Assembly (NCBI GenBank): GCA_039805865.1
Contig: JBDLTI010000067.1
Coordinates: 1 to 8,781 of the forward strand
Direction of reading: 5' to 3'
Source: Fluviibacter sp039805865
GTDB lineage: Bacteria > Pseudomonadota > Gammaproteobacteria > Burkholderiales > Rhodocyclaceae
Length of the DNA: 8,781 nucleotides
Below the pieces are notes generated by a model that saw only the letters and a program-made list of their open reading frames with translations, searched no databases and was not told the DNA's origin. Position numbers and translations under genes: made by a program. Positions 7,758 to 8,781 of this stretch are shown here, piece after piece (position 1 is the stretch's first letter; each line of letters begins with the position of its first letter).

Positions 7758-8350
7758 CCCTTGAACTGGTGGATCACGCTGGTTACGACGCCCCAGATCT
7801 GTAATTCCTGCTCACTCTTAAAAGCGATCGGCGGGAAATCGGGGTTCTCGGCAAGCAAACGGACTGAGGTTGAGGTCTTTTCCAGGCGCTTCACTGTGAA
7901 CTCCCCGTCCACCGTTGCAATGACGATTCTGCCATTCGTGGGCGTAATGGAGCGATCGACGATCAAGATGTCCCCATCGTAGATACCTACCCCGATCATG
8001 CTCTCCCCACTGGCCTGCACAAAGAACGTTGCCTCTTTGCGGTGGATCAGGTGTTCATTCAGATCCAGCGTTTCGGCCACATAGTCATCCGCTGGCGATG
8101 GAAACCCTGCCCGGACGGTATGACCAAACAGTGGGATCTTCAAGTGTGGCGGATTCTCTGCCAGTCGCACCGGCTTCAAATGATCCGGCCATGTCGGCTC
8201 AGCGTCTCTTGTTTCGGCCAGATATTTAACCAGATCAACAACGATCCCCTTGGCGCTCTCAGGCACACGAACTACGGCAGCAGGCTCTCCGAACTTCGGC
8301 TTCCGCCCTGCTCCTGCTCTTCTTCCACCGTGCGTATTCGTTGGTTCCAT
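7754..8350 (-). CDS. umuD: UmuD-like S24 peptidase with N-terminal extension (RulA type)
   Basis: Self-cleaving partner of UmuC. RecA filaments on damaged DNA trigger cleavage, and the shortened form activates the polymerase. The core matches E. coli UmuD in spacing: cleavage site A81-G82 (TVRAGFPSP), catalytic Ser117 (GESMIG) 35 residues later, and catalytic Lys154 (FTVKRLEK) 37 residues after that, the same distances as C24-G25, S60 and K97. At 198 residues it is about 57 longer than E. coli UmuD. The extra N-terminal part has a basic Gly/Arg stretch (GGRRAGAGRKPK, 8-19), a likely beta strand (AAVVRVPES, 24-32) and a helix (KGIVVDLVKYLAET, 34-47), compatible with ribbon-helix-helix-like DNA binding. 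Long UmuD proteins are known in Pseudomonas and Acinetobacter; the Acinetobacter one (UmuDAb) represses SOS genes. That role here is inference. The ribosome site is weak (GAG). It overlaps umuC by 4 bp. Confidence 0.93.
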   Translation of the reverse strand: MEPTNTHGGRRAGAGRKPKFGEPAAVVRVPESAKGIVVDLVKYLAETRDAEPTWPDHLKPVRLAENPPHLKIPLFGHTVRAGFPSPADDYVAETLDLNEHLIHRKEATFFVQASGESMIGVGIYDGDILIVDRSITPTNGRIVIATVDGEFTVKRLEKTSTSVRLLAENPDFPPIAFKSEQELQIWGVVTSVIHQFKG

Positions 8351-8357
8351 AGCTCAT

Positions 8358-8380
8358 CTTGATTTGTATTTTTTTTCAAG
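8358..8380. promoter_or_regulatory. Inverted repeat CTTGA-N13-TCAAG before umuD, possible operator
   Basis: Perfect 5-bp arms (8358-8362 and 8376-8380) flank an A/T-rich centre with an 8-base homopolymer run. It starts 8 bp upstream of the umuD ATG and abuts the candidate -10 box, so it would cover the transcription start. It does not match the CTG-N10-CAG LexA box. Spaced TTGA...TCAA arms recall, in general form only, the palindrome bound by Acinetobacter UmuDAb. A chance match in AT-rich DNA remains possible. Confidence 0.4.
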
Positions 8381-8408
8381 TTTACACGAATCATGTAGGC
8401 ACCGTCAC
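8381..8408 (-). promoter_or_regulatory. Candidate sigma-70 promoter of umuDC
   Basis: On the minus strand, GTGACG (8403-8408) as -35 and TGTAAA (8381-8386) as -10 are separated by 16 bp; each matches four of six consensus bases. The -10 sits directly against the inverted repeat, giving a repressible arrangement. The 75-bp gap after the small HTH gene leaves room for this promoter, but co-transcription with that gene cannot be excluded. Confidence 0.3.
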
Positions 8409-8425
8409 GCAAGTCAGACTCAAAA

Positions 8426-8650
8426 CTACAACGCCCGTTCGATTCGAACCTTCCGGTTGGCACGATCAAGGTCTGCTTCCGAGATCACCCCGTCGAGGTA
8501 TAGACGGACCAGTATCGAAATTGGCAAGGGCATGACCTGACCCCGTTCAATACGGCTCCCGGAACGTTGATTAACCCCGAACCGACCCCAGAATTCAGCT
8601 TGAGATTGATTGAGGTCGTATCGAATATCGGCTATTTGTCGTAGTTTCAT
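8426..8650 (-). CDS. Small XRE-like helix-turn-helix protein
   Basis: A 74-residue protein that is almost entirely one HTH domain. LNQSQAEFWGRFGVNQ (13-28) reads as helix 2 and the turn; SGSRIERGQ (30-38) is the recognition helix start, equivalent to the usual S-x-x-E-x-G of XRE proteins; and PLPISILVRLYLDG (41-54) is the closing helix. The C-terminus is short and charged (NRKVRIER). It lacks any sensor or peptidase domain. It lies upstream of umuDC on the same strand with a 75-bp gap, so it may regulate umuDC, itself or something outside the window. No clear Shine-Dalgarno precedes the ATG. The HTH call is fairly firm; the target is unknown. Small proteins with this FWxRFGV...GSR(Y/I)E pattern are frequent in Pseudomonas and Burkholderia accessory DNA (recollection of the family, not a search). 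Confidence 0.8.
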   Translation of the reverse strand: MKLRQIADIRYDLNQSQAEFWGRFGVNQRSGSRIERGQVMPLPISILVRLYLDGVISEADLDRANRKVRIERAL

Positions 8651-8693
8651 GCCGCAGTCTGACAGCCCTGCCGTAGGAAATCACCTAGCAAAA

Positions 8694-8722
8694 CTACTAG
8701 TACACCAACTGCTTTTATTCAA
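8694..8722 (-). promoter_or_regulatory. Possible promoter and palindrome upstream of the small HTH gene
   Basis: The 131 bp from 8651 to the window edge contain no gene. On the minus strand, TTGAAT (8717-8722) could be a -35 with a poor -10, TAGTAG (8694-8699), 17 bp away. The perfect 8-bp palindrome TACTAGTA (8695-8702) overlaps that -10 and could be an autoregulatory site. A C-run lies at 8765-8770. Each element is weak by itself. Confidence 0.2.
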
Positions 8723-8781
8723 TTCTTAGGGTGTCCATTGGTATAAGAAAAGTAAGCAAGGATTCCCCCCTGCTCAACCCT

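Noticed and set aside
8402..8417. CCG-N10-CAG as a LexA box before umuD
   Set aside because: One of the six invariant bases is wrong and the centre is GC-rich rather than AT-rich, so it is a poor SOS box.

Overview
The window looks like accessory DNA from a gammaproteobacterium, most likely a Pseudomonas or close relative. The basis is family resemblance: the UmuC/RulB-type polymerase, a long UmuD-like protein with a GGRRAGAGRKP-type head, and a left-end regulator ending in WLSGQSKPS...WLRFG, a type I associate with pseudomonads and their phages. By eye the base composition is near 50% GC and drops in the GIY-YIG gene, which suits a plasmid, genomic island or prophage edge better than a GC-rich core chromosome. 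The organism call is inference; no ribosomal or tRNA gene is present to anchor it.

Layout from left to right. Positions 2-364 (+) hold the 3' part of an HTH regulator that runs in from outside the window. All other genes lie on the minus strand, so they read from right to left. 8426-8650 is a 74-residue XRE-like HTH protein. 7754-8350 and 6471-7757 are an overlapping umuD-like/umuC pair (DNA polymerase V, translesion synthesis) joined by an ATGA stop/start overlap. 1479-6383 is one very large restriction-modification polypeptide (Mrr-type nuclease, SF2 helicase, N6-adenine methyltransferase and C-terminal specificity region), a type ISP-like enzyme. Directly behind it come a phospholipase-D-superfamily nuclease with a signal peptide (851-1375) and a GIY-YIG domain protein (392-844).

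How the genes may work together. The large enzyme, the exported PLD nuclease and the GIY-YIG protein are packed tightly enough to be one operon (4-103 bp, depending on the PLD start, then 6 bp). Together they look like a barrier to foreign DNA acting in two compartments: periplasmic degradation, and cytoplasmic modification and restriction. The umuDC operon upstream supplies damage-tolerant synthesis and has its own likely promoter. Both operons have a short inverted repeat over the predicted transcription start (8358-8380 before umuD, 6403-6418 before the RM gene). I find no good CTG-N10-CAG LexA box in front of umuDC. The UmuD-like protein carries about 57 extra N-terminal residues that could bind DNA, so self-regulation is a reasonable hypothesis.

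No rRNA, tRNA, CRISPR array, insertion sequence or integrase was seen, and no gene-free stretch exceeds 131 bases.
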